64,000 nt of DNA. Origin: CAVXDY01 sp963721335 (GTDB lineage Bacteria > Actinomycetota > Thermoleophilia > Miltoncostaeales > Miltoncostaeaceae). This document shows, one piece after another, positions 25,853-36,453 of this stretch. Positions within the stretch are counted from its first letter, which is position 1. Every line of letters starts with the position of its first letter. The notes below the pieces were generated by a model, which saw only the letters and a list, made by a program, of their open reading frames with translations, did no database searches and was not told the DNA's origin. The translations under genes and the position numbers were made by a program. The stretch is from assembly GCA_963721335.1 (NCBI GenBank), contig CAVRIV010000002.1, positions 186,001-250,000 on the forward strand. The letters run 5' to 3'.

Positions 25853-27058
25853 TCAGCCGGCGGTGCTCCCCAGGAACGCGTCGACCTCGTCGAGGAACCG
25901 CGGCCATGCCGGCTCATCGGCGCGGAGGATGTGGTTGCGGCTGTCGAGCGGGACGAGCCGGCCGTCGGGGATCAGGGACGCGAGCTCACGGGCGGCGTCG
26001 AACGGGACGCGCAGGTCGCCGCGGGCGTGGATGATGAGCGTCGGAACCCGGACCCGGGCGCAGAGCTCCGTGACGTCGGTCCGGCCGAACGCCTCCATGA
26101 GGCGGGCGGCGTTCTCCGGGGAGGTGGTGCGGCGGTGGAGATCGTTGAAGGCCTGCCAGTCCTCGGCGGTCCCGTCGGGGATGAACTGCATGGCGAACAC
26201 CTGCCGGAATGCCGGGTCGTCGGCGCCCCAGCCCAGCCGGGCCAGCTCGATCATCACCTCGGCCGATCGCCGATCGTCGTCGGTGCGGGCACGCAGCATC
26301 CTGCCCTGGGCCGACGCGCCCAAGAGGATCAGACGCGACACCCGCTCGGGATGCTGCGCCGCGTACGCGATCGCGGTCGACGCGCCCCGGGACAACCCGA
26401 GGAGCGGAAAGCGCTCGACGCCCGCGGCGTCGACCACGGCGGCGAGGTCCGCCAGCCAGGCATCGAGCGAGAAGTCCTCGACGTCCCAGTCCGACAGACC
26501 GCAGCCGCGCTGGTCGTAGCGGATGAGACGCCGGTGACGGGCGAGCCCCCGGAGCCAGTGAGCCCAGACCGGGCTCTCCCAGTCGTAGTCGAGATGCGTC
26601 ATCCAGTTGGCGGCCTTGACGAGGGGCGGACCCTCGCCGACGAGGGCGTACGCGAGGCGCGCTCCGTCGGGCGCGCGACAGAACCGGATCTCCTGGTGCA
26701 TCGGCTGCTCCGACGCGGGTCCGGGCGTTCCACCCGGACGTTCCGAACCCGAGATCCGCACCGGGGCGATGAACTCGTACCCGCGTCCCCGCACCGTCCG
26801 GATCACGCGCTGGTCGCGACCGTCGTCGCCGAGCACCCTTCGCAGCGCCTTGATCCGGGTGGTCAGCGCCGACTCGCTGACGAACTGGTGGCCCCATACG
26901 GCTTCGAGCAGCTCGTCCTTCGTCACCACCCGACCGTGCGACCGCACGAGGTGCAACAGGACGTCGAACGCCCTCGGCTCGACGTGGCAGGGCTGCCCGG
27001 CCCGGCGAAGCTCGAAGCGGTCGAGGTCGAGGTCGAAGTCCTCGAACCCGTAGCGCAT
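25853..27058 (-). CDS. Winged-helix DNA-binding domain fused to alpha/beta hydrolase, 401 aa
   Basis: Residues 1-100 are an OmpR/CadC-type winged helix (EPRAFDVLLHLVRSHGRVVT, then SALTTRIKALRRVLGDDG and IRTVRGRGYEFIAPV). After a linker, residues 130-400 form an alpha/beta hydrolase with RYDQRGCGLSDWDVE, a nucleophile elbow GLSRGAS (Ser near residue 221) and a C-terminal SRNHILRADEPAW with the likely His. There is no receiver domain and no membrane segment. Such a fusion suggests a regulator whose hydrolase part senses or cleaves a ligand. ATG at 27058 fits the start of the DNA-binding fold. It is convergent with the AzlCD pair. Confidence 0.88.
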   Translation of the reverse strand: MRYGFEDFDLDLDRFELRRAGQPCHVEPRAFDVLLHLVRSHGRVVTKDELLEAVWGHQFVSESALTTRIKALRRVLGDDGRDQRVIRTVRGRGYEFIAPVRISGSERPGGTPGPASEQPMHQEIRFCRAPDGARLAYALVGEGPPLVKAANWMTHLDYDWESPVWAHWLRGLARHRRLIRYDQRGCGLSDWDVEDFSLDAWLADLAAVVDAAGVERFPLLGLSRGASTAIAYAAQHPERVSRLILLGASAQGRMLRARTDDDRRSAEVMIELARLGWGADDPAFRQVFAMQFIPDGTAEDWQAFNDLHRRTTSPENAARLMEAFGRTDVTELCARVRVPTLIIHARGDLRVPFDAARELASLIPDGRLVPLDSRNHILRADEPAWPRFLDEVDAFLGSTAG

Positions 27059-27210
27059 CCGCGCATCATGACCGGATCCGGCGCGTCGCTGGGCAGTCGA
27101 AGCGTGCGCCGCCGCACAACTAGATCCCACGTCTCGCCGTTCAACCCAGTCTCCTGGTCATGGGCGCCCGAACACATGGCCCGCGCGGCGGCCTCCCACC
27201 TTCTGCCGCG

Positions 27211-27546
27211 ATGAGCCCCAGGCCACTGGGGCCGCAGCTCAGCTGGAGACGGAGGACGAAGACGCTTCGATACGAGATCGGAACCTGCCGGAGAGCGACT
27301 CCGACGGAGATCCGGCTGCTCGAGCGCGCCTTCGGCCGCGTCGGCGCCGCATGGAGCGACCAGGTGAAGAGGGTCGAGGTCTCCGGCCCATCGGGATCTC
27401 TCGTGGTCGTGATCGACTTCGTCGGAGCCCCGGCCGTCGCGGTACGCGAGTGCGAGCGACTGTTCGCCGTCGCCTGGTACGACGCGTTCGGCGTGCGGGG
27501 GAGTACGTACACGGGGCGAATCGTCGAGAAGACGGCCGCCGTCTGA
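27211..27546 (+). CDS. Hypothetical protein, about 111 aa
   Basis: I do not recognise this protein. It has a plausible mixed alpha/beta composition (KTLRYEIGTCRRATPTEIRL; GSLVVVIDFVGAPAVAV; ERLFAVAWYDAFGV) and ends in GRIVEKTAAV. No signal peptide or membrane segment is seen. The frame is open from 27160; ATG at 27211 is chosen tentatively, without a strong ribosome site. It lies between a divergent regulator and a STAS-domain gene. Confidence 0.5.
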   Translation: MSPRPLGPQLSWRRRTKTLRYEIGTCRRATPTEIRLLERAFGRVGAAWSDQVKRVEVSGPSGSLVVVIDFVGAPAVAVRECERLFAVAWYDAFGVRGSTYTGRIVEKTAAV

Positions 27547-27787
27547 CGGATCCGTTGACGTGCCGAATCGCACGCGAGCGTCCACGGCCCGTTCACGCAG
27601 GTTGCGAAAAAGGCCGCGTCGCAAGCTTGCCCAGCCGGGGGAGGTGGATGCACAATCCCGGCTCGCCGCCGGGATCCTCCGCATGGTTCGGGCGGCCTCG
27701 AAACGCGAGCATCACGACGGCCCGCCCCATCCGGCGGTCGGCCGGGTTGCTCTCTTCAACGTCGCGTCCGACGCCGGGGAGACCTCC

Positions 27788-28156
27788 TTGCTGACCGAGA
27801 ACGCGGAGAAGCGCCTCGAGGTGCGGGTCGCGCAGCGTGACGGCGCGCTCGTGATCGCGTTCCTCGGCGAGCTCGACCTGTCTGCGTATGACGAGGCTGC
27901 CACCGCACTGGCCGCCGCGGTCGCGGCAGGTCCGCGCGCCATCGTGGTCGACCTGCAGGGCCTCTCGTTCATCGACTCGGCCGGGCTCCGTTGCCTTGTC
28001 GAGGCCAAGCTTCTCGCCGATGAGAGCGGCGCCTCCATGGCGATCGTGAACGGCTCGCGCCCGCATGGCCTGCAGGAGTTGATGGACATGGACGGGGTCG
28101 TCGAGATGCTCGACGACCTGGCGCTACTCGATCCGCCGGCGGCCGGCGCGCCGTAG
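27788..28156 (+). CDS. STAS-domain anti-sigma factor antagonist, about 122 aa
   Basis: A complete SpoIIAA-type STAS domain: GALVIAFLGELDLSAYDEAA, then IVVDLQGLSFIDSAGLRCLV with the phosphorylatable Ser near residue 64. Such proteins bind serine-kinase anti-sigma factors and are switched by phosphorylation. The frame extends upstream to 27560; I prefer the TTG start at 27788, after GGGGAG at 27776-27781, because it gives the usual family length. No kinase partner is nearby. Confidence 0.75.
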   Translation: MLTENAEKRLEVRVAQRDGALVIAFLGELDLSAYDEAATALAAAVAAGPRAIVVDLQGLSFIDSAGLRCLVEAKLLADESGASMAIVNGSRPHGLQELMDMDGVVEMLDDLALLDPPAAGAP

Positions 28157-28272
28157 CGGGTCCCGAAGACCTCGAGCCGTCGCCCCAACCGACCTCACAT
28201 GGCGGCGGCTCGGGGGCCATGCCTCATCCTCTGATGCCCGGGGATGCCGGCGAGATGACGTAGCGTTGCTCC

Positions 28273-29023
28273 ATGACCGTCCCCACGCTCACCGTCACCG
28301 GCCGGTCCGAGCGTGACGTCGTGCCCGACCGCGTCGTGGTCTCGGTGGAGGTGACGACGCCGGTCCTGCCGTCCCCTCAGGCAGCCCTCGCCCGCTGCGC
28401 GGAGGCGCGGCGGCGCCTGCTCGACGACCTCCGCGCCGCCCATCCGGGAAGCGCGATCGCCGACGGCCGGATCACCACCCAGGCCGAGCAGCGGCGCGTG
28501 AAGATCGAGACCGAGCTCGAGGGCCGCACCGAGGAGCGCTGGGAGGTGCACGGCTACACCGGCCACTGCCTCGTGACGCTGGAGGACGACGCCGCGGCTG
28601 CCGCCGCGATCGTGGCGAGCGCCGGAACCCACCCGGACGCCCGGCGCGTGCTCCCGTCCTTCATCGTCGGCCGCGCGCTGGCGAGGCAGAGCCAGGTCGA
28701 GCTGGAGCGGGAGGCCGTGCGCGACGCCCTGGACAGAGCCGAGGGCCTCGCGGCCGCCGCGGGCCTGGCGGTGGGACCGGTGCTCTCGATCGGCGAGCCG
28801 GGTCCGCCGCCGCCGGCCCATTTCGAGGAGGTCGACCTACAGCGCCGATCTCGTGGTCCTGTCCACGGACGAGCTCGAGGCCGAGCTGGGGGAGCTGCGG
28901 CCGGAGCCCGAGACGCGGAGCGACACGGTCACCGTGAGGGTCGCGCTCGTCGCACATGCGAAACCGTCCGAAGAGAATCCTCGACGTGGGTCGGACCGTC
29001 AGTATTCCTCCCCAGAAGCGTAG
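28273..29023 (+). CDS. SIMPL-domain (DUF541) protein, one frameshift, about 249 aa
   Basis: The N-terminus VPTLTVTGRSERDVVPDRVV is the typical beginning of SIMPL/DUF541 proteins; the repeat-like strands and the helix GRALARQSQVELEREAVRDA with AEGLAAAAGLAVGPVLSIGE follow the family. The frame breaks near 28838 (after FEEVDL) and the correct end (TYSADLVVLSTDELEAELG ... SDTVTVRVALVAHA) is in another frame, ending at the TAG at 29023. Most family members are periplasmic with a signal peptide; this one has none. Role unknown. Confidence 0.7.
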
Positions 29024-29083
29024 TTGACGAGCTCAGTCCGCTCTCAGAGGATGGCCCCCCGTCCCGGACACGCGAGGCCTCCG

Positions 29084-30556
29084 ATGCGCTCACCGCTCCG
29101 TCTGCTCGCCCTGACGCTCGTCGTCAGCCTCGCCGCGGTGGGCAGCGCCCAGGCGGTGATGCAGGACCTCCCGGAGTTCACCCTCTGCGCCGTTCACCAA
29201 GGCGCAGAAGGGGGCGGGCAACCGCGGTAACGGGGACCCTCGTCTGGAAGCCCACGCTCTTCCTGTCTCCGGGTCCGGGGAGCGACAAGCAGACGGTCAC
29301 CATCACCCAACTCGCCGGGGGCAGCCCCCAGACCTTCTCGGCCGGCCCCACCGCCTCGTCCCTCTCCCCCTCTTCTTCTCCGACGGCGCGCAATACTCGA
29401 TCAGCGTCGCCGCCTGCCAGACGGTGGCCGACGTGCATTGTGGGGGACTTCAACACCTTCGACGCCACCGGCACCACGCGCATCGACGCCACGCCCCCGA
29501 GCGGCACCGTGCAGATCAACGACGGCGCCGTGGCGACGAACAACCGGAACGTGACGCTCAACCTCGAGGCGACCGACCCGCTCATCGGCGGCGCTCCGGG
29601 CACCTCCAGCGGGATCACGCAGTCCGCGACGGACGTCGACGGCGACGGAACCTTCCCGTGCCAGTTCCTCGTCCCGATCGGGACCACCCCGGACACCAGC
29701 GGGTGCGCCGGCCCGTTCAACCCGGCGACCCCGGCGACCCTGACGGCCGGCGACGGGGTCAAGACCGTCGGTGTCAAGTTCGGCGACGGCGCCCGCGTGA
29801 ACACCGCGCCCTGTCGCGCCCCGCATCTTCTGCGCCATCCTGCTCGGCAGCCCGATCCTCGGCAACGAATCGGCGGTCGCAACGGACACGATCCTGCTGG
29901 ACACGGTGAAGCCGACCGCGGTGGTGACCCAGGACCGCACGACCGTCGATCGCGGGGACCCGGTGAACTTCGACGCCGGCAAGTCCGCCGACCAGGCCTC
30001 GGTGGCCACCTCCGGCATCGATCTGCCGACCGCGACCTGGCAGTGGAAGGACGGCACCCCGACCACCAACGGCGCGAAGGCGACGCACGTCTTCAACCAG
30101 ACCGGCACCTTCGTGGGCGAGCTGCGCGTCAAGGACAAGGCCGGGAACACGTCGGACGCCCGCTCGTTCACGGTCACGGTCAACGGGCCCGGCGGCAGCG
30201 GAGCCTCCGGGGGCAGCATCAGCGGCATCACGGGCAAGGCGGCCTTCACGCTCAGCCGGCTCAGGGTGAACGCGCGCTTCGTGAAGGCCCGCTTCAAGGG
30301 CTCGATCGTGAACCGGCTCAGGGGCTCGATCGTGATCAGCGGCACCTCGACCCGGAAGGGCGCGCTGCGCGCCGATATCCGGCGGACGCCCAAGGGGCGG
30401 CTGCTGGCCAGGATCAAGGCCAAGAAGCTGAAGGTCGGGCCGTTCACGCGGACGCTGAAGCTGCCGGCGAACCTGAAGCCCGGCACCTACCGGCTGGCCT
30501 TCGTCGGCCCGGGCGGGACGCTGCGATTCACGCTCAAGCTCAACCCCCGTCGGTAA
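29084..30556 (+). CDS. Secreted PKD-like domain protein, several frameshifts
   Basis: It starts with a clear signal peptide (MRSPLRLLALTLVVSLAAVG, cleavage after AQA). Downstream coding potential passes through at least four frame changes (near 29200, 29375, 29445 and 29820) while remaining coherent: LFLSPGPGSDKQTVTITQLA; GDFNTFDATGTTRIDATPP; then a PKD-like module (TWQWKDGTPTTNG, ATHVFNQTGTFVGELRVKD). The C-terminus is basic and beta-rich (KAAFTLSRLRVNARFVKARF ... GTLRFTLKLNPRR). It is probably a surface protein. The number of frame changes means the sequence needs checking before calling it a pseudogene. Confidence 0.6.
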
Positions 30557-30574
30557 GGGTCCGGCAGGCGCCGG

Positions 30575-33500
30575 TCAGCGGGCGATCGGCTCGGGCCTGA
30601 CGGGGCTGGGCGGCGCGATCTCGGGCAGCAGCGCGACGAGCACCGGGTCGAACTGCGCGCCCGCCTCGTTCCGGCACTCCTCCAGCGCGTCCGTCCACGA
30701 CACGGTCCGCTGGTAGGCCCGCACCCCGGTCATGACCTCGAGGGAGTCGGCCAGGGCCAGGATCCTCGCCCCGTCGGGGATCGCCTCGGCGGCCAGCCCG
30801 TCCGGGTAGCCGTGCCCGTCGATGCGCTCGTGGTGGCCGCGGATCCACCGCACCTGCTCGTCGCTCAGGATCTCGGCGGCGATCTCCGCCCCGAGGAGGG
30901 CGTGGCCCTTGATGATCTCGTACTCCTCCGGCGTGAGCGAGCCGGGCTTCAGCAGGATCGCGTCCGGGATGCCGATCTTGCCGACGTCGTGGACCAAGGC
31001 CGCGTCGCGCAGGTTGGCGATGGCCTTGGTCGTCCAGCCGTGCGCCGCGGCGATGTCCCCCGCGAGGGTGGCCACGCGCTCGGAGTGGCGCTGCGTGGAG
31101 GGGTCCTTCGCGTCCACGGCGCGCGCGAGCGCGCGCAGGCCGGTCAGGATCCGGGTCCGCTCGAGGCGCTCGGCGCGCTCCTCCGCGGAGAGCGCCTCCA
31201 CGACCTCGGGCGTGTAGAGGAACGAGATGTCGCGCCCGTGGGCCTTGGCCCAGTAGAGGGCGCCGTCGGCGAGGGCCATGAGCTCCGACGCCGAGCTGGC
31301 CTGCTCGAGATCGCAGATCCCCGCCGAGATCGTGAGTGAGACGCCCGGTGCCGGCTCGCTCGATCCCACCAGCGCGCGGAGCCGCTCGGCGGCGTCGTAG
31401 GCGCCCAGCGCGTCGGTCTCGGGCATGAGCCATACGAACTCCTCGCCTCCGAGGCGCCCCACCAGGTCCCCGGGGCGGGCGATCCCCTGCAGGGTCTGCG
31501 CGATCGCCTCGAGCACCTGGTCCCCGACCTGGTGGCCGTGGATGTCGTTGACCTCCTTGAAGTGGTCGAGGTCGAACAGGGCCACGGCGAGCGACCGGCG
31601 ATGCCTCTGGGCTCGCGCCACCTCCCGCCGGATGGTCTCGTGGACCGTCCGGTGGTTCGCGAGGCCCGTCAGGGGATCGTTGGCCGCACGAGCGATGAGG
31701 TGGCTCCGGGCCTCGGCGTTCGCGATGGCCAGGCCGACGAGGTCGGCGAACCGCTCGAGGCCGCGCTTGTCCTCGTCCGAGAAGACGCGCTCATCGGTGG
31801 TCGCGGCGAGCACCGCCCCCCAGGGCCTGCCGTCGAGCGCGATCGGGGCGGCCACACCGGAGAGGTATCCCTGGGGACGAACGCGCGCGGCGGTCGGGTC
31901 GGTGTCGGCCAGCGAGGGGTAGTGGACGGCGGCGGCCCGTCCCGTACGCCGGGCCAGCGGCACCGCGCCGTCGCCGGCCAGCGAGAAGGCAACGCCGACC
32001 TGGGACCGGCGATGGCCCCATGAGCCGACGGCCACCGACCGATCGCCCTCGAAGCGCCAGACGATGCCGGCCCGCACGTCCAGCAGCGCCCCGACCTCCG
32101 CGGCCACCTGCCCGAAGATCGCCTCGGGCGTCGCCCCGGAGGCGACGGCGGTGGCGACGCGCCGGAGCGCCGCCTGCTCGGCGGCCAGGCGCCGGTTGCG
32201 CTCCTCACTCTCCCGGAGCCGATCCTCTCGGGCGACTCGCTCGGTCACGTCCTGCACGGCGCCCATGTACCGGGTGGCCCGCCCGTCGCTCCCCCCACGC
32301 CACCGGCTCGCCGTGGCTATGGATGACCCGGATCGTTCCGTCGGGACGCACGACGCGGCAGACCACGTCGAGCGGAGTCGATTGCTCGACGAAGCCGGAC
32401 ACCGCGAGCTGAACTCGCTCGCGATCGTCCGGGTGGACCGCCGCGAAGAACACGTCGAGGCCGGGCACGGCCGTCTCCGGCAGGCCGAGGACACGCGAGA
32501 ACTCGACCGACCAGTCGATCTGACCAGACTCGATCTCCCACACCCAGCTTCCGAGGGAGGCGATGCGCTGCGCTTCCGTCAGATGGGCCTCGCTGCGGGC
32601 GAGACGCTCCGCCGTCTCGACGCTCTCGGTGACGTCCTGGATGCACCCCACGAACCAGGTGGCCTGCCCGGCCTCATCGTGTGCCACCGCCTCGCCGTGG
32701 CCATGGAGGACTCGCACCCTCCCGTCGGGGTGCTCGACGCGGTAGACGACATCGAGCGGAGTGAATTCCTCGGCGGCGATCGCACAGGCCCGCTCGAACC
32801 GCTCCCGGTCGTCCGGATGGACCGCCTCGAGGAACGCCTCGATGGTCGGCGGCGTGGTCTCCGGCAGGCCGGCGAGCCGGCGGATCTCGGGCGACCACTC
32901 GATGTGACCGGAGGCGATCTCCCAGGACCAGCTTCCGAGGGATGCCATGCGTTGCGCATCGAGCAGGTGAGCCTCGCTACGGCGCAGACGCTGGGCGCTC
33001 TCGCGCACCTGGGCCTCGGAGACGGCTCTCGCGGCGAGGTCGGCGAACGCCCGGCCGAGCCGGCGGTCGGCCGTGGAGAACGAACGCGGCGAGCTCCAGG
33101 AAAGGAACAGCCAGCCCAGCTCCCCCTCGGAACCGGGGTCCATCTCCGCATGAGCGAGACGGACGGCCATCAGGGCAGCCGCCCCCAGGCGCTCGCAGTG
33201 CTCGCCGGGCACGAGGCGCGACCGCCGGGCGTCGGCGACGGCCATGACGGGCGACGACCGCGACCGGAGGACGTCGGCCATCGGCATCTCATGACCCACC
33301 GCCCGCTCGATGAGCTCGCGCCGGGCCGCGTCCGGCTCGGTCGTGCGCACCATTCCCACGGTCCCACGGGGATCGAGGCGGTAGCAGGTGGCCCCGTCCG
33401 CGTTCAGCACCGCGCGGCCCGCGACCGCGACTCGGTCGAGGGTCTCCATCACCCCAGGCGAGCCGGCCATGATGTCGGCCGCCACTTCGAGTGGCAGCGT

Positions 33501-33593
33501 CTCCGGCCGGAGACGCGGAACCCGCTGGTGTGATCCTCGCTTGAGCGCGGGATCTCCCATTCCATGATGATCGGCACCGATCCGCCGGGACAT
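30575..33593 (-). CDS. GAF-PAS-PAS-GAF-GGDEF-HD-GYP signalling protein, one frameshift, about 1005 aa
   Basis: Domain order from ATG 33593: an N-terminal GAF-like region, two PAS domains that are near copies (both begin SEAHL..AQR.ASLGSW.WEI), a second GAF region near residues 480-620, a GGDEF domain with intact GGEEF near residue 714 and an RxxD inhibitory site (RPGD) just before it, and a C-terminal HD-GYP domain with HDVGK near residue 867 and HHERIDGHGYP near 921. Both a diguanylate cyclase and a c-di-GMP phosphodiesterase thus look active in one soluble protein. The frame changes at a run of six C (plus strand 32291-32296), likely a sequencing indel. Confidence 0.85.
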
Positions 33594-33743
33594 TAGACGT
33601 TCGCGGTCCCGTGTCGCGGTCCGTCGGAGGGATTCGGGCGGGTTCGGGTCTCCGAAGACTTCAAGTGTGGTCATCCTTGTCATCCGGCGAACCGGGGCCG
33701 TAGTCTCACGCGGTTCCCACGCCAGAGCGACCAAGGAGCGGAG

Positions 33744-34868
33744 ATGGGACGACGCGCATTCGGGACCGTCGCGATCCTGGCCACCCTCGCGCTGGCCATG
33801 GGGCTGGTGGCGGGGTGCTCCGACGACGGCAGCGCGGTGCGCGACGACAGCTCGGCCTCCGGCAGCCTCAGCGGGAGCGCCTCCGGCGTCAGCTCGGACG
33901 CGTCCCCCATCGAGGTCCCGCCCTCCTCCGACTCGGGGGAGTCGATCACGATCTACAGCGGGCAGCACCGGCAGACCGCGGCCGCAGTGGCCGACGCCTT
34001 CCGCGACAGCACGGGCATCGGGGTGTCCCTGCGCTCGGCCCCCGAGGGCGAGCTCGCCAACCAGGTGCTGCTGGAGGGCTCCAACTCGCCGGCGGACGTC
34101 TTCTACGCGGGCAACTCCCCGGCGCTGGAGGCGCTCGACGAGCAGGGGCTGCTGGCGCCGGTCGCGGCGTCCACGCTCGGGGCGATCCCGAGGGCCCAGA
34201 GCTCACCGGAGGGCCACTGGGTGGGCGCGTCGGCGCGCGCCTCGGTGCTCGTCTACAACACCGACCAGGTCGCGCCCGCAGACCTCCCGGCGTCGCTGCT
34301 CGATCTGGCGAAGCCCGAGTGGAAGGGCCGGTTCGGCTTCCCCCCGTCCGAGACCGACTTCCAGCCGCTGGTCACCTCGGTCGCGACGCTGGAGGGCGAG
34401 GACGCCGCGAAGCAGTGGCTGGAGGGCATGAAGGAGAACGGCGAGGTCTACGACAACAACGAGGGGATCATCGCGGCGGTCAACCGCGGTGAGATCGCCG
34501 CGGGCCTGATCGAGCACTACTACTGGTACCGGCTGCGCAACGAGCTCCCCGCCGACGACTTCCACGTGGCGCTGCACTACTTCCCCCGCGGCGACCCGGG
34601 GCACCTCGTGGTGGTCTCGGGCGCGGGCGTCCTCGCGTCCAGCGAGCACTCGGAGGCCGCCCAGCGGTTCCTGTCCTACGTGGTCAGCCCGGCCGGCCAG
34701 GAGATCATCGCCACCAGCGACAGCTTCGAGTACCCCCTGCGGCCGGGCGTGACCAACGAGAACCTCGAGCGCCCCCTCGCCTCGCTGATGCCGCCGGCTC
34801 TCAGCGTCGCCCAGCTCGGCGACGGGCAGTCCGCCTTCCGCCTTCTGCAGGAGGTCGGGCTGCTCTGA
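33744..34868 (+). CDS. Iron(III)-type ABC transporter substrate-binding lipoprotein, 374 aa
   Basis: The signal peptide ends in a lipobox (LVAGC), so the protein is probably lipid-anchored. After a low-complexity Ser-rich linker comes a class II binding protein: ITIYSGQHRQTAAAVADAF, SPADVFYAGNSPALEALDEQ, and the conserved IEHYYWYRLRNEL with paired tyrosines that coordinate Fe3+ in FbpA-like proteins. AAGGAG precedes ATG at 33744. The permease gene follows 20 bp later; no ATP-binding gene is next to them. Confidence 0.9.
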   Translation: MGRRAFGTVAILATLALAMGLVAGCSDDGSAVRDDSSASGSLSGSASGVSSDASPIEVPPSSDSGESITIYSGQHRQTAAAVADAFRDSTGIGVSLRSAPEGELANQVLLEGSNSPADVFYAGNSPALEALDEQGLLAPVAASTLGAIPRAQSSPEGHWVGASARASVLVYNTDQVAPADLPASLLDLAKPEWKGRFGFPPSETDFQPLVTSVATLEGEDAAKQWLEGMKENGEVYDNNEGIIAAVNRGEIAAGLIEHYYWYRLRNELPADDFHVALHYFPRGDPGHLVVVSGAGVLASSEHSEAAQRFLSYVVSPAGQEIIATSDSFEYPLRPGVTNENLERPLASLMPPALSVAQLGDGQSAFRLLQEVGLL

Positions 34869-34888
34869 TCGACGCGCGGGAGATCCGG

Positions 34889-36407
34889 GTGCGCCCGCCG
34901 CGCCCCGCGCTCCTCGGGGCGCTGATCGCGGCGGGGCTCGCGCTGCTGCCGCTGGCCTTCATCCTCCAGCAGGTGCGGGACATCGGCTGGTCCGAGGCCC
35001 GCCGCCTGCTCTTCCGCGACCGCGTCGGCGAGCTGCTGGTGAACAGCGTCCAGCTGACCCTCGCGGTCACGGCCGCCTGCGTGGTCATCGGGCTCGCCGC
35101 CGCGTGGTGCGTCGAGCGGACCGACCTGCCGCTGCGCCGCACGCTCGCCGTGCTCCTGGCGCTTCCGATCGCCGTTCCGGAGTACGTGAACGGCGCCGGC
35201 TGGGTCTCGATCTTCCCCGGGCTCCACGGCTTCGGGGCGGCGGTGCTGGTGATGACGCTCTCGCACTACCCGCTCGTCTACCTCCCCGCCGCGGCGGTGC
35301 TGCGCACCGGCGATCCGGCCCTGGAGGAGTCGTCCCGTAGCCTCGGGCGCGGGCCGTGGCGCACGTTCGCCCGGATCACGCTGCCCCAGATGAAGCTCGC
35401 CCTGCTGGGGGGCGGCCTGGTCATCGCCCTCCACCTGCTGGCCGAGTACGGCGGCTTCGCGGTGCTGCGATACCGCACCTTCACCACCGAGATCTACAAC
35501 GCCTACAAGCTGGGCTTCGACGCGGCCAGCGCGTCGCTGCTCTCCCTGGTGCTCGTGGTGCTGTGCGTGATGGTGCTCGGCGGCGAGATGAGCCTGCGCG
35601 GCCGCGCCCGGCACACGGCCGGGGCCGCCACGGCCCGGCGGCGGGCGCGCGTGCGGCTCGGCCGCGCCACCCCGATCGCGCTGCTCGGGCTCTCCGGGCT
35701 GGTGGTCCTGGCGCTCGGCGTGCCGCTGGGCGCGCTGGGCTACTGGCTCCTGCAGGGCAGCTCCACCACGCTCCCGTCCGCGTCGATCATCGGCGCCACC
35801 ACGAGCACCGGCGCTCTACGGGCTGGCCGCCGCCGGCCTGGCGACGCTCCTGGCGCTGCCGGTGGCCTTCCTCGCCGTCCGGCGGCGGGGGGTGGTGGGC
35901 GGGTTCCTGGAGCGCGTGGTCTACCTGCCCCGGGCGCTGCCGGGGCTGGTGGTGGGCCTGGCCCTCGTGTACTTCACGATCCGCTACGCGGTGGACCTGT
36001 ACCAGAGCCCGGTCCTGCTCGTGCTCGCCTACACGGTCCTCTTCCTGCCGCTCGCGCTGGTGGCGATGCAGCCCACCGTGGCGCAGCTCACCCCGGAGCT
36101 CGAGGACGCGGCGCGCTCCCTGGGCTCGCGGCCCTGGGCCGTCCTGCGCCGGGTGACCCTCCCGCTCCTGGCACCCGGTCTCGCGGTGGCGGCCGCGCTG
36201 GTCTTCCTCACCTCGGTCACCGAGCTCACCGCCACCCTGCTGCTGCGGCCCACCGGCACCGAGACCCTGGCCACCCAGTTCTGGGTCTACACCGATGCGC
36301 TGGCGTGGGGGGCCGCCGCGCCCTTCGCGGCCGTGATGGTCGGCATCTCGGCCATCCCGACCTACCTCCTGATCCGGCGCCTGGACGCGTTCGCGGGGTC
36401 CGTGTGA
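34889..36407 (+). CDS. Iron(III)-type ABC transporter permease, one frameshift, about 506 aa
   Basis: A fused two-module FbpB-type permease. Each half has the ABC permease loop: EESSRSLGRGPWRTFARITL in the first and EDAARSLGSRPWAVLRRVTL in the second. Around twelve membrane segments are visible. The frame changes once near 35812 (between ATTSTG and LYGLAAAGLATLLALPVAF), after which the second half is intact. GTG at 34889 follows GGGAG. It forms an operon with the binding protein; the ATPase must be encoded elsewhere. Confidence 0.85.
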
Positions 36408-36453
36408 CCTGAGCGGACCGTCCCCGCGGCCGGAGCCCGCTATCGTCGCGCCG

